Shown: piece by piece, positions 1 through 11,604 of the stretch
How the letters are laid out: every line of letters begins with the position of its first letter
Numbering within the stretch: the stretch's first letter is position 1
Origin: Rhynchosporium graminicola
Lineage: Eukaryota; Ascomycota; Leotiomycetes; Helotiales; Ploettnerulaceae
Direction: 5' to 3'
DNA: 64,000 nucleotides
Assembly (NCBI GenBank): GCA_900074885.1
Contig: FJUW01000036.1
Coordinates: forward strand, 186,001 to 250,000
Position numbers and translations under genes: made by a program
Notes under the pieces: model-generated
Database searches by the model: none
Seen by the model: only the letters and a program-made list of their open reading frames with translations
What the model was told of the DNA's origin: nothing

Positions 1-723
1 GTACTTGTTTGAGTTCATTTGTATCAGTAATAATTTATGTTTCTCATGGAGCTTTCTCGCGTCGTTCATGTCCAGGAAACGATTAACATTGACAGTAAGT
101 CCATGCTCTAGACATTAACGAGATGTTCGTTCACCTCTTCTCTTCCGTACTTAACGTGAAATCCGATAAACGGCAAATGAAAAGGATTGAATATTGCACA
201 TATCACAAATTCTTGGATATTGGTCTTTGGGTGGCACAATCAAGTGGTGGATTTGGGTGGCGGGCTTGTGTGCTAAGCTTGCATGGTGAATGTCTGTGGC
301 TGCGTGACAGTGAACTCGGCTATTTTGTTAATGAATAAGCCGGAATAAATCGCGACTTTAACTTTGTTTAATAATCAATTGATGTATTCCTCCGTGATAA
401 AGGTTACTTGAATGCCTGAAAGGTCAGTAAGTGGAGTAAGTCTTGTTCAGTACTGCAAAAGCTGTCCAATGTCTCAATGAGAAATTAAAACACCTCATTT
501 TCGATGCGGCTAATAGGATCTGAAATTTTCAGACTAACACATGCGAAATTCAAGGCTCTATCGACCCATAAATCCCACCTTACAAAATGTCAACAAAGCC
601 CTCGTTCACCAATTCTCAAGCGAGACATTGAGGGTTATTGGCGCCTGAGGCACCAAGTCAGCGCGTCCTCTCGCACGCGTCGCTCAACACCACTGGGAAA
701 CCCACAGCCAGCAATTACAGATC
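1..723. other. Intergenic / upstream of PSF2
   Basis: No gene recognised. Small open frames exist, but none has protein-like composition or plausible splice structure. The last 60 bases form the PSF2 promoter, listed separately. Confidence 0.5.
675..680. promoter_or_regulatory. MCB-type element (ACGCGT) in the PSF2 promoter
   Basis: A perfect palindromic MluI cell-cycle box, ACGCGT, lies 44 bp upstream of the PSF2 start codon, with a GCGCGT variant just before it at about 661. In yeasts MCB elements bind MBF (Mbp1/Res-Swi6) and give G1/S expression of replication genes. The fit with a GINS gene is good. Binding in this fungus is inferred. Confidence 0.5.
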
Positions 724-1580
724 ATGGCGTTACCGCTGCAGGCAGGCTTAACGCCAATGGAAGTTGCATTTCTCTGCGAGATGGAGATGATCACTGTGGT
801 CCCACGACAAAGGCTTGAGAGTCTGAACCTCCTGGCAGTAAGTTGAATATTTACCCCGCCATACCCCTCTATGAATATATATTGATATATATAAATACAT
901 AAAGCCTCCGCCCCCTAACATTTTTCTTTCCATGCCCTACACAGTACTCATTTGTTAACATGATATAGGGCCCAACACCATCTCTACGCCCACCCCATCG
1001 AGCCAACATTCCCCTCTGGCTCGCCCTCCTCCTCAAACGCCAGAGACGAGCCAACATCCTGCCTCCGCCGTGGCTTCTCCCCTCCTCACTCGACCGTATC
1101 CTTACTTATGAAACCGACATCTCACCTCTCATATTCTCACCCCCACCTCCTTACCCATACACTATCTCCTCTCGACCCTCACCAACAGACCACATATCGC
1201 CTCCCTTCCTCTCCTCCTCAACCGCCGAATCACCCCCCGATTACCTACCCTATCACTGGCTCGAGCTGGGCGAAATTCTCCTCGAAGCATGTCCGGACGA
1301 TATACCGGATCCGGGACGAGTAAGAAGTTTACTAAGAGATTTGAGGGAGGTACGGATCGCGAAAATGAGGAGTAGTGTTAAGATGCTTGAGGGAGGGGGA
1401 TTAAGTAGTTTGAGAGGCGTGGGTGCGATGGAAGTTTCGGAGGGGAGGAGCTTTATAGTCGGAGTTATGGATGGATTGAGGTTGTTGGGAAGTAGTAGGG
1501 AGGTAGCGAGACGGGAGAGAGAGGAAGATGAGAGGGAGGGGGGAGAGGGGAGTGAGGATCAGAGTATGGATGGGTTATGA
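724..1580 (+). CDS. psf2: DNA replication complex GINS protein Psf2
   Basis: Two exons, 724..837 and 969..1580, encode 241 aa. Psf2 is a subunit of the nuclear GINS heterotetramer, part of the CMG replicative helicase (Cdc45-MCM-GINS). Exon 1 encodes the characteristic N-terminus ([20 protein letters not shown]), with PRQRL following. Exon 2 opens with the conserved proline/arginine segment ([20 protein letters not shown]) followed by [16 protein letters not shown]. The intron is 131 bp with donor GTAAGT and acceptor ATAG, in phase 0. The middle is Ser/Pro-rich and the C-terminus is a charged Glu/Arg tail (about residues 213-241), longer than in many orthologues. The start is fixed by family conservation. 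It stands alone on the plus strand, with an MCB box upstream suggesting G1/S expression. Very sure of the family. Confidence 0.93.
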
Positions 1581-2040
1581 ACGGAGTAATATGGACTGGA
1601 AAACTGCAAGGAGTTTAGAGGGATGTGTTGGATGGGTATACCAAGGTTTTGGGTCTGGAGTTGCTCAAATTAGGCACAACTTCTAATATCCGATGTCGAA
1701 TGTTGAGAATTTGAGTGGGTAGATACGAAAGGAATTCCTATAATTGTTATCTTCTATCTGGCGTGGATCTCTATGAAGATTGTCCTCGCGACTTTCTACC
1801 GAATCCTCAAGGAAGGATCAAGTTTCTTGCTATTTCTTTTCGCAGTCCATGTCTCTCACGTATCTCGCTTGCTCAAGATATCTTTTAATGCCAAGTGGCT
1901 GTCTATTTGCTCACATCACTGTACTTGTAACGTAGCCCGGCTCTTGGAAGGTAAGGCCAAATGTTTACAGGTACTTCAAAGTCCTCTAGCAACCGAGAGA
2001 CGTTACTCAGAGCAGGGGTCAGTTTGACGTTCAAAAACAA
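1581..2040. other. PSF2 3' flank, no gene seen
   Basis: This is the 3' flank of PSF2. An 84-codon open frame (1773-2027) shows no recognisable domain and is not called. Confidence 0.4.
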
Positions 2041-3122
2041 CTTGCATCCGCTATCGAAGTAGGTCGGCCTCGTTGAGAACACCGTACTAAGAAACCATGG
2101 CGGCGGTTAAATATGATGCAGACGCACCGTGGAGTTTGAGCTGCCTCGCTAGCACATGAGCTACTACTGCGAGTACGCACCTAGTCAGGGTCGTCGAATA
2201 CAGCCTTGGTTCTTTATTATCGAGATCTCGAAGTTCTAGCGGCGATCTCGTCGCGAGTGGACTCCTACTGGGGCTTAGACTTTAATCCTACAGCGGCAAC
2301 TTTCTTCCCGTCTAGATTTCTACTAGGTGCTACTGTAATGGTAGGTCTCATCATGTGGAGTCCTCGTAAAGCTTGAGCATCACGGCCATAAGCCTTCCTA
2401 GATGTACATTCGTTCTGGTGCTCAAACTTATTACTTCGGTGTCAGTTTAGTCGTTCGCGAATTCTACCTGAAGCTTGAGCCTCGCCAGTACGCTGTCCGT
2501 CGACTCGTTCTCAAAGGAGCACCAAAACATTTACACGACTCCGCTAGCCTCTCAGCTGTCATAGGTAAAGTCGATGTCTCCACGTAAACATTGAGGTCAT
2601 AACGGTAGCTCAAGGTAGCTGGGGCACTACTGTCCGGCTACGCTCTCGGAATGGTTATTGCTTGACCTAAAACCGCTGTGCACCAAAGACTTTAGTGGGG
2701 GTCAGCCTCACCCTCTTGCCGCACAAATGTTCATTGAGTCCTACTTAATCTAAAGTTCATCTCTCTCGAAAAAAACCCCATCGGATCACCTTCAAAGTTC
2801 ATACAAGTTTTCGTGATACCAACAGTATCCTTGCCTAGCCATTGACTCTTGCTCGGCAACACACCCACTTTATTTTATACTCCTCACTCACAACATGCGA
2901 CCTCTCATCGACACCAGATTTCTTATCTTTCGACTCAGACGATTGCGATAAAGACTTGTTCGCGCAGGCAAGCCACTTTACTTGAAGCCAATCATTGTAC
3001 TTTCGATCTGGCCAGTAGGCGAATTGTTACAGTTAGCCGACCGAAGATATCGTCAACATCGGCTCGCTGTAAGCTTAGCTGCAACTGGTCCAGAGACTGG
3101 GAATGAGAACGTCAATTCGTGA
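2041..3122 (+). repeat. Decayed tandem duplication, unit A
   Basis: This stretch matches 3430-5433 in the same order and orientation. Matching blocks include 'gttgagaacaccgtact' (2073) against 'gttgagcacaccgtact' (3434), 'ctgcgagtacgcacc' near 2168 against the same string near 3558, 'acacgactccgct' (2533) against 'ccacgactccgag' (4130), and the small-protein segment at 2895 against 5194. The two units differ by many substitutions and indels, so the duplication is old. Confidence 0.6.
2895..3122 (+). pseudogene. Small-protein family copy S1 (one in-frame stop)
   Basis: From ATG 2895 the frame reads MRPLIDTRFLIFRLRRLR, then TAA, then RLVRAGKPLYLKPIIVLS and on to a TGA at 3120-3122 (76 codons including stops). 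It aligns along its whole length with S2 at 5194, including the shared ending GNE(N/D)V(N/D)S-stop, and in its central part with S3 at 6210. The segment around KPLYLKPIIVLSIWP is hydrophobic and may have been membrane-associated. I do not recognise the family. The TAA falls where S2 has a Tyr codon, so this copy is probably dead. Confidence 0.45.
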
Positions 3123-3429
3123 TATAAGATCGGTGGAGTGCTTTTGTTGCGTGGCTGACTGAGCATCTGTCGGAATGGACCGAAAGGATGGAATTTTATG
3201 GCTTAAATCTGTCAGAATTCTAGTCTTGCGTTGAGGAATGAGAAGTACTACTACTACTCTAGGTTTACTATATACTTAGTCTCTGCCCAGCGGGAAAGAA
3301 TTGAATGAAAAACGGTGAGCATATGGGCATGGTAGTAAGTATTTCACTGCGAAGTTTCATTCCGGACTGTAATCATTTTTTCATAGGCGGCCCGATGGCG
3401 CTACCTGTAAGACCTTCAATCGTCAAGTC

Positions 3430-5433
3430 CCGTCGTTGAGCACACCGTACTCCGACGCCTCGGCGGCGATAAAAATTCATGCAGACTCGCTCTCGAGCTC
3501 GAGCTCCATCTCTACCTCTCGACGACCCTATCACCACTCCAATGCCAGTGATCGAAACTGCGAGTACGCACCAAGCAGGTTCTGAGGAATTACAGCAGCT
3601 CTCTGCCACTGACACGTGAATAAATCTGGCAGCGATCTCATCGCATGCGGTCTCCCCCTGGAGCTGGCTAGAACCTCACAACGGCATGGCAATTTTCTTC
3701 ACAAGCAGACTCCTCTTCGTAAGGAGACACCTCCTGAAGCTGGCTGGAACCTCATAACGAAGTGGCAACTCTCTCATAAGCAGGATCTTGCTGTCGAAAC
3801 TTGCCTTCCAGCGATGGCTCTTATGTTATGTCATGTGCACTCCCGTTGAAAGCAGACTATTTTTCCAGCAGTGACGTCTCTCACTACGTATGGGCAGTTT
3901 CTTTCGACCTTGCACTACCACGGCGACGATCATCTTAGCATCTGGAATCTTCATTTTTAACTTCACCACTAAAGCAACAAAGTGCATTACAAATTGGCTG
4001 CTCATGGAGCCCGAGTCTCACTACCACGCAGATGGATTCCGTCACATGTGTGCAGCACCCTAAGCTTGGGCATCACTACTGCGCTACCGGGCGACTGATC
4101 ACTGGCAGAGAATGGCAACGGCAACATCTCCACGACTCCGAGAATGCTTCAAGTCTATTTCGTAAATACACTTATGAGGTTCAAACCTCAACTCATTTGG
4201 CAACTTCGTTGGCCGAGACGCCTACAACTGCCAAGTCTGGCCCCGACTTCAATAGCTTCAGCAATCTCGTGTAAGATTAAATTTTCTCGACTACAGTTAA
4301 TGATCATTGCCAACCGAGCTCTCTTCACTCAGGTGTCCAGTGAGGTTACTTCGCCATAAACTTTAACGCCACACAATCGAAGACCATAGATGGAGCCAAC
4401 ACCTTCCAGTTCGTCGGGTCCTAGCAAGTCTCCCTGGGAATTTTATAAATCTGTAAAATGAGAACGTCCCAGCATCTGAATGTTGCGATACGGAGTGACC
4501 GCCTGCAAATGGACGTGACTGCGGGACAATGAATGCGAGATGTGGCTTCGAAACAAATTTGGCTCGGAGACTTGCAGAAATTTAGGCTAGCGTGTGTGCC
4601 CAAGGGGACGGTAATCTCTGAGACTCATCTTGGTATATCTGGGCTCGACTGGATATGTACTGTGGTGTCTGCTGATTTATGTTGACGGAAGTGGGTTGAG
4701 CTGGGATCAGTCGCAGCTACACTGTGCGCTGATTTGTGGCAGTACAAGTTTAAATTAGGCTGTAGCTGTGTGTGTACTCAAAAATGTATAATAATCCATG
4801 GCTGAAGACCCCAAAATAACTTGAAATACGTATTTTAACAGATAAATGCCACATTTTATGTAGGTCATAGTACAATTTGGAATTGAGACTCGGCTGCTAC
4901 CAAGGATGATGATGTTAAGCTAACTGAAGGCTTTGAAGCTCGTGATACGCTAGGCTAGGCACGTCTAGCTATTAGTAATAGGTAGCTGGAGGGCTAAGTT
5001 GGCTCTTTTGCTGCACACGACTGTATTTAAGCCTACCTTTTTGCTCTTCTTTACTACAAGCACACCGCAAACCTATTCGGAGCAAATCTCATAAATCAAG
5101 TATCTTCTACCTACTCGGACTCACATATCAGCCGTACTTGCTTGTCAATACAGCAGAACCCTTACTGCCCGTCATATAAGCCTCTCTCGCAAAATGCGAC
5201 CTTATATCGACGTCAGATTCGCAATCTTTTGATACAGAATATGACGATACAGACTTATCCGCCCAGGTACGCCGCTTTATGCTAAAACAATCACTACGTT
5301 ATTGATCGGACCAGCTTGCTGGCTCTTCATCGAGGCTGAACGGATGGGAATTCGAACGTATAAAGAACGTCAGCTGGCTTTAGAGTTAGCTGTAGCTCAT
5401 CCAGGTGTCGGAAATGAAGATGTCGATTCGTGA
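3430..5433 (+). repeat. Decayed tandem duplication, unit B
   Basis: Second, longer unit of the duplication whose first unit is 2041-3122. It contains the same ordered blocks plus about 0.9 kb of extra material, mostly 4360-5100. The extra part carries no recognisable coding region. Upstream sequence of S2 (5160-5193) also resembles that of S1 (2860-2894). Confidence 0.55.
5194..5433 (+). pseudogene. Small-protein family copy S2 (two in-frame stops)
   Basis: The frame from ATG 5194 reads MRPYIDVRFAIF-stop-YRI-stop-RYRLIRPGTPLYAKTITT and continues to TGA 5431-5433 (80 codons including stops). The first stop is TGA where S1 has CGA, a C-to-T change. The alignment with S1 continues to the last codon, which supports a once-translated protein. 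An open frame follows (about 5518-5706), but I see no equivalent of it in S1. Confidence 0.45.
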
Positions 5434-5706
5434 TTCAGGGCAGAATATGGAGGCGTGGGATGGCGCGATGATTTCGTCAAGAAGAATGGCTGGGCGTTTC
5501 GGAAGGAAAACGGGTAATTGGATTGGCAGCCATTGGGTGGAATTGGAGTTTGGCTTGAAGGAATTAACATAAGATCCAATCCCTTCGTGGCCGAAGGTTT
5601 GCTCAGAGGGGAGCGGATGATTCGAGTTCGAATGAATACGCGCGCGCCATCTACAGAAAGGCATATGTACGCGATCAATGGGAACGGGTTACCTGGAAAG
5701 TTCTAG

Positions 5707-6209
5707 AATTATGTCATAACTATCTGACTCCGGATTCATCCACCAGCTTTCTCAACTTATATTACTACTTGATTAATAACTCTAGTACTTAGTTTTGAGC
5801 GTCTAAATCGATCGTATAGACACTACACTATATCATGGAGGTTTTCTTAAGATTTCAACAATTTTACATTTGCAGTACTCTTCCAACCGTGTCAATTTTT
5901 TTTTTCACACATGAGGTATCCTCTTACGTCGCCTCTGCCCTAGCCTGTACACTATATCAAACTGCCTGACGATACGCGCCATCTCAATAGCACCACTGGA
6001 GACTATAATAGCGCCTCCCAAAGGAGTCGCATACATCTGTCAATTGAACTCCCAATCCGAGTTCTCCTCTCAGCAGAAACGACGTTATTTTGCATCAGAA
6101 AGATTGCCAAGAACTTCCCAATTGCCTCTACAACCTCATCTGACTCAAATATACGAGGAAACCCTGCCCTGCTCCCACATAATTGCCAGTCTAGAGATTA
6201 CCACACATC
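5707..6209. other. Intergenic, no gene seen
   Basis: AT-rich in its first half with a poly-T run near 5898. The 66-codon frame at 6044-6244 overlaps S3 in another frame and looks spurious. Confidence 0.4.
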
Positions 6210-6449
6210 ATGTTGCCTTTCTCCGCCCTGGAGAAACTCGCTAGACTGCGATGCAGCCTCATCCGTCCAGGCAGATCATTATACCTACATCCGATCTTCC
6301 CATTCCTGATTACCCCGGCATTTTGGCTCCTTCGCAAAGGTGTAGACCTGACCGTTTATCTGTATCGGAGAAATGACAAGCGCTATTATTTCAAGGAATC
6401 AGGCTCTGGTAAATGTGAATGTATTGAGGATATATATCAGGAATTCTAG
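6210..6449 (+). CDS. Small-protein family copy S3, hypothetical (79 aa)
   Basis: Uninterrupted 79-aa frame. Its residues 16-37 (LIRPGRSLYLHPIFPFLI onward) align with LIRPGTPLYAKTITT of S2 and LVRAGKPLYLKPI of S1, followed in all three by a hydrophobic stretch ending near a Trp. The C-terminus diverges (KRYYFKESGSGKCECIED). It is the only member of the local trio without stops, so it may be the surviving gene. Function unknown. Whether it is expressed cannot be told from sequence. Confidence 0.35.
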   Translation: MLPFSALEKLARLRCSLIRPGRSLYLHPIFPFLITPAFWLLRKGVDLTVYLYRRNDKRYYFKESGSGKCECIEDIYQEF

Positions 6450-6832
6450 AGTACGGCTCAGTCTTTAGGGTCATGGATGGTTTCCCAAACAATAACTTCG
6501 TAACCGTTTGGACTGAGGCTGAGAACGAATCCGATGACTTTACGCGTAGCCATCGTTCTTGCGCTGAGTTCTCCAGACTATAAGACTTCGAGTTGCCTGA
6601 TTTAGCAACAAACTTAGGCCCTGCTTGTAGCTCGGACGTCTTCCAGGGTGGCATCGTCCCATACTTCTCAGAATGTTGTAATGTCAACAAAGATCGACAT
6701 TCCCAAGCGAGAAGCACATCCCTGTACGCGGCCGCACTTCTACATCATCACTTCGTTCTCAGAGCTCCAGCCCAATTCTGAATCAATCCCCCTAATCCTC
6801 AATTCGACCACCACTTCCATCAGACTGAAACC

Positions 6833-7273
6833 ATGCCTCCTTTCTGGACAATAGGATGTATCTACGGCGCGTCCGCCGTGACATTTGGAGCATTCGGAGC
6901 TCATGGATTGAAGAAACGCATCGCAGACCCCGCAAGACTCGCGAATTGGGGGACAGCTGCTCAATATCAGGTACATTCTCCTTTCTCCCCATAATTCATT
7001 CCGCCGCTTTGTTCAACCCAGCCCACTAACGCACTTACCCAGCTAATCCACTCTGGAATCCTCCTCGTAGCTACAACAGCCGTACCCAAGAACACCCTTG
7101 CAGCATCTCTCCTCGTAGCCGGTATGACAATGTTCAGCGGCAGCATATATCTCCTCACTCTTGACCCGCAAAGGTTCAAAGCTTTAGGACCGGTGACGCC
7201 GTTAGGAGGGTTGTGCCTGATTGGTGGATGGGCCGCGCTAGCCTTTGGGAAGAGGTTGCCGATTAAGCTTTGA
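6833..7273 (+). CDS. DUF423 family membrane protein (YgdD-like)
   Basis: Two exons, 6833..6970 and 7043..7273, encode 122 aa. The protein is a short multi-pass membrane protein. N-terminal IGCIYGASAVTFGAFGAHGL is the DUF423 hallmark (small residues, AFGAHGL), followed by WGTAAQYQLIHSGILL across the splice junction. A second hydrophobic hairpin follows, and the conserved Gly-rich end is PLGGLCLIGGWAALAFG. The 72-bp intron has GTACAT/CCCAG borders and lies in phase 0 between TAAQYQ and LIHSG. Length matches the family (about 120 aa). The biochemical role of DUF423 proteins is not established. It probably sits in an internal membrane. Confidence 0.88.
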
Positions 7274-7871
7274 GGTTTTCAGAATAGAAGGGAAGAGACT
7301 GAGATGAAGAAGCAAACGATCTACGATCAATGGAATGGCTAAGGCTTATGTGGATGGTGCTTGAAAGTTATAGCTGGAAGGCATATCCGGAAGGCATTGT
7401 ACAGAGGGCAAAGGGTTTTGAGGTATAGGTATGGCGGAGGGGAGGGCGGACAATCCAAGTATGCAGTAAGCGCCTATTGGGGGCCAGGAGACTTGGATTG
7501 CTTCGGTGGAATACTCCTTTGAAGGTGAAGTTAGTTACATCCTGCAATTGTGATCCCGGTGGACCAAGGTCTATATCAAAACGTTGTGCGTTCAGCGTGT
7601 TACATACCTGCCCTCAGCAAGTATTGCATTCTTGTATGGCCCTGATTGTGCAAGTATCCTTCGATGATTTCATCACATCAATGCAATGTTCGAGATCGCA
7701 ATGTCATTTGAACAGAAAAATCATTGAGTCAATAGTACATAGGGTATTCCGTGTCAACCAACGCCTTTCAATAATTCACATCCTTTGAACGCCTGTTGAT
7801 GTCTCCGAAGGACGTCCTCCTTACAGTCCAAAAGCCCATACAGCCAGCTCTTCGTACGTCCCTCCGGCACT
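7274..7871. other. 3' flanks between convergent genes
   Basis: Lies between the DUF423 gene and the minus-strand secreted-protein gene. The 103-codon frame 7477-7788 has no recognisable features. Confidence 0.4.
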
Positions 7872-8285
7872 TCAATAGCAATCGAGGGCCACATGTCCAA
7901 GGCCAGAATACTGCACATTAATTAACAGCTATTCAACTTCAGTACCACGGTCCGAAGTGCAATGACTAACCCTATAGGTATCTCTGCAGCATTTCTCTTG
8001 CAGCCCATATGCCTCGCAGTTCCAGTTTCCCATGCCTGACAAGCTTAGCAAATTGCTACAACCCAATTGTGAACACATACATGTATATCCAACAGGGATA
8101 TTTCTGTTTTCTTGGGGGATCATGTCTTCTGGAACACCATAGCTTCTCAAGATGTCTGGGGCTACGACGGCCCATTTTTCGCAGCAATCCACGAATTGAC
8201 CAGGCGGGCAGGTCTTTGCGGTTGCGGATGTTGCGGTGCTGAGGATGATGACGAGGAGTGCAAGGGGAGCGAGATATCGGACCAT
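7872..8285 (-). CDS. Small cysteine-rich secreted protein (10 Cys)
   Basis: Exons 8285..7971 and 7910..7872, joined across a 60-bp intron (GTTAGT donor, TGCAG acceptor, phase 0), encode 117 aa. Residues 1-23 form a clear signal peptide (MVRYLAPLALLVIILSTATS, cut near ATA-K). The mature part has ten cysteines: TCPPG, CCEK, TCMC, LGC, NC, KCC and a last one in the ending ALDCY. Reading through without splicing would instead add a tail ending in TSDRGTEVE with a His-Cys-Thr triplet. The spliced form gives an even cysteine number and an ordinary small-protein end, so I prefer it. Likely extracellular and disulfide-stabilised. It could be an effector or cell-wall protein, but no family is recognised. 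Confidence 0.75.
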
Positions 8286-10012
8286 TTTAACGGTTTGATA
8301 TTAGATGGATGGATTGTGCTATGATTACTGCGTATTGGTGGATAGAGTGTTTTACTGCTGATTTTGATTGCGTGCAATGGTATAATGCTGATGTTGTTGT
8401 TATTGACGGAAGAAGACGAGGATGGGAAAAGGCAGTGATGCTTTCTGGCCAATAGGGAAAGTGACTAAGAGGAGAGTCTTGCAATAAGCATTCTTGGAAG
8501 GAGCGTATCACAGATTTCTTTACTGAGTCGTATTTGGAAAGAACAGCCGAAGGCCGTTGAGTTTATGTGGTAGTCTTACACCGGGTATATGATGAACAAA
8601 GTGGCTACGCTCAGAACGTCGATACGAAGATTCCCTTCTGCTATTCATTCGGACCCACTCAGGCCCAAGAGGTTTCTCAAGGATAGAATTTGGATCTGAG
8701 ATATTCGAGGACATGGAAACCAACGAGATCGAATGACAGATTCTGTTCATGGGATTTCATCATCACCAGCGCTAAGAGCATCAAGCGGTGGTTTCGTTCT
8801 CAAGTATTTAAGATCCAATCTTGACGAAGGTAAACCCTATCAACGCAGAGAACTAGAACTACACATTCAAAAGTTCCTCCCCCGACACCGTAACAATCTC
8901 TCAAAGCGCCTTGTTGGGTAATTACCACCCAATGTTTTGTCACTGGAACGTAAATATTTGCATGAGTCTCCTCTACTAGGTTAGGACCTTCTGGTTTTTT
9001 GTGTAGTATTTGATACCGAATGGTTCTTACAAGTTCTCTCTCCGTCGAAAACCCGTTCGCTGTCAAATCAAATTTGATCGTCAAAATACTAAAATGAGGA
9101 TCCTTGGCCTCAAGAAATAGGTACAGAAACTGTGATTTCCATCAGAGAAGACTACTATTTTCCAAAAATATGAGATTAATGTACGTCTGAGAATGCTTTC
9201 AGTACAGTATGGGATACTAGAAAACGGTATTCAATAACTTCGCATCTAGAAGGCTTCTCTGTAGGTCGGCTTGCTGTCAGTATCGAGTTGCGAGCATACT
9301 GTGGCCGTAAGTTTTATATCATAATCAGGTCTTTGAAACTGTGAGCGCTCGTCTCTTGAAGTGCCACGGCGGGCGAAATGTCGAAGAGTAATAATATTCG
9401 CTACCCCTGACACGATATTCACTCTTCGACAAGTGAGACTCATACCACCCCAGTGGCTCGTGTTTCTTCTCGATAACTCTACTAATATTATTTGGGAGGA
9501 AATTGTAGATAGTGTCGGCTCGAAAACATTGAATTTACCACGAAATGGAGGGTGTGTCAGGGACAACTTATCAGTGTCATTCTCGTGTGGAAACTGGCTG
9601 AGAAATTTTGCAATGGAATAGCTAGCAGCGGACTATTTCATAGGGCTTAGGGTCCACATTGCTAGAGCACATGTTGTATCTATTTGTCTCTTGACATCGG
9701 CATCACGACTGCCGAACTACCCTCATCGCTTTCTTTCCTCTTAGCAGACTCGAACCCACTTATGTACTCACTTATGTCGTAGATTTATCGTATCTGATGG
9801 CCTCAAGTTACTTGTTTACATGTATTCGTGAATCGCCCCCACTTTGATATCAATGGTCTAGTCCTGAATATTGTCTCTCCCGAAGGTCCCAGCTTGGATA
9901 TCCCTGCGACGAAGATCTGGTCCAAAGTGTCTCTTAAATATGAATATGTGACATCTTTTGCTTCAAAGTTGAATTCTTTCACTGCTTCAGACACGCTACT
10001 TTTTATAAAATT

Positions 10013-10034
10013 ATATATATATATATATATATAT
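10013..10034. repeat. (AT)n microsatellite
   Basis: About ten AT dinucleotides in a row. A similar run lies near 28411-28430. Confidence 0.8.
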
Positions 10035-11052
10035 GTAGCTCTCGATAGACTTCAGATATCTGTGTATTTACTGACTCAATCAACTGAGTTCACGCCCTGC
10101 GGCAGAGCCCACCGAGATTTTTTTGTATTCCACTACACCGACACCGTCTAGAATTGAATTCAAGTACGTTAAACTCCATTGAAGTCATGACCATTTCCCT
10201 ATAGCGTTAAAGGCCATGGTATTCAAACTTCGTCGCTGTTGTCGTTCGTCATTTCGTGTTCTAATTTCAAGTTTACAGCCATTATTCTAGTGTTAGAGGC
10301 GTAGATTTTAAAATACAATGTAATTGAAATGAAAATCTAACATGACTCTATAAGTATCCGAGAATGTGCATATATGCAGAGTTTCGAAATTGCGTACATA
10401 TTCCTGGCCGGAGTGTTGTATGATTTCCGCGGGCGAAGAGATATCTATCTAGAATTGGCTCAGTCCAATAGAAACAAATTTAAATGTCTGAGATCTTGGC
10501 CTTGCAGACTTCTTCGTATTTGACAGGTATAGTACGAATTGACCATTTCCCTCCATATTCCATAGCTGAAAAGCGCACTTTCCCACATGTATCACTTGAT
10601 GGATCAAGGACACTATATCGTGGAGCTGTCTAAATATCTAGAGATGCACGTTAAAATATCATCTTCATGGGAAATGCCTTGCAAGATAGTAGTGTTCCTA
10701 CCTATTTCTCCCATATTAGAAGCAGCAGACGGTTTTTGTTTATGCTCATATTCGTTCGCTTAATTTGCCAAGGAAAGTGAAGCAACCTATGGATGATTCA
10801 ATTTCGAGGCCTTGCGCCGAAGTCAACTTTACAATTTGCTATGTGCACACCCCTGCTATCAAATTATCATTTAAGGAAAGTGCCGATATGACAGAGCCGC
10901 GAGGTTAGAATGCGGTATGGGCTCCTAGCACGTGATCACAGATCGTCAGCTTCCTGGGCTTGATTTGCATAACTTTCTCGTCTCGTCAAACATGAGGCTC
11001 AAATAAGCAATACCACCATTCCGGCTATCGAGCCCCAGTGTCATTAACAGAT

Positions 11053-11074
11053 TCTTGATTCTTGATTCTTGATC
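11053..11074. repeat. Short tandem heptamer repeat
   Basis: Three copies of the unit gattctt in tandem, followed by gatcc. Confidence 0.7.
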
Positions 11075-11404
11075 CAGTTCGTAACTTCAGACGGCGCGAA
11101 GCAAAAAGTGGAGAATATTCGGTTTCAATCAACACTCTGAGACGTTCAAAACAAGGGGCAGTGTCCACTCTGTGCCAACCAGCGCAATCTTCTCGATCTT
11201 CTGCAACATCAAGTTCGTCTCAACTATGAATTCGAGTGATCTTCGGCCCCCTTCCATCGGATCTACCTCCAAAAACAGAATCTATGATTTCCCGATGTCA
11301 TAAATCTCGCTTGAACCTGCGTCCTGTCACATTCGGGTGGACACCCGTCAAATGTCATCGGAAATATGAGACTTGGCAACTCCACCCCTGGCGACGACGG
11401 CGAG

Positions 11405-11412
11405 TATATAAT
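11405..11412 (+). promoter_or_regulatory. TATA box of the secreted-protein gene
   Basis: TATATAAT lies 193 bp upstream of ATG 11605. The following sequence is pyrimidine-rich, which fits a fungal transcription start and a leader of about 150 nt. Confidence 0.4.
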
Positions 11413-11604
11413 GTTTGTATTCCTCCATGTTTTTGCATTTCATTCCTTTCAACCACCATCTTCAATACCAACCCATTCTCTACTTCCATTCTTCTTCCGC
11501 AGGTCGGTCTTTACCTTTGTCTTATTAATCAAAGTAAATTTCAAACCAATTCTATAAATCAGCACTTTCCCGCAAAGACTCCTTCACAACACCAAACATT
11601 CAAA

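Larger units (their letters stand above)
8286..11604. other. Gene-poor 3.3-kb interval
   Basis: No convincing gene. Open frames of 60-107 codons lack signal peptides, domains or splice support. It contains an (AT)n run at about 10013-10034 and a heptamer repeat near 11055. The last 200 bp is the promoter and leader of the following secreted-protein gene. Confidence 0.4.
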
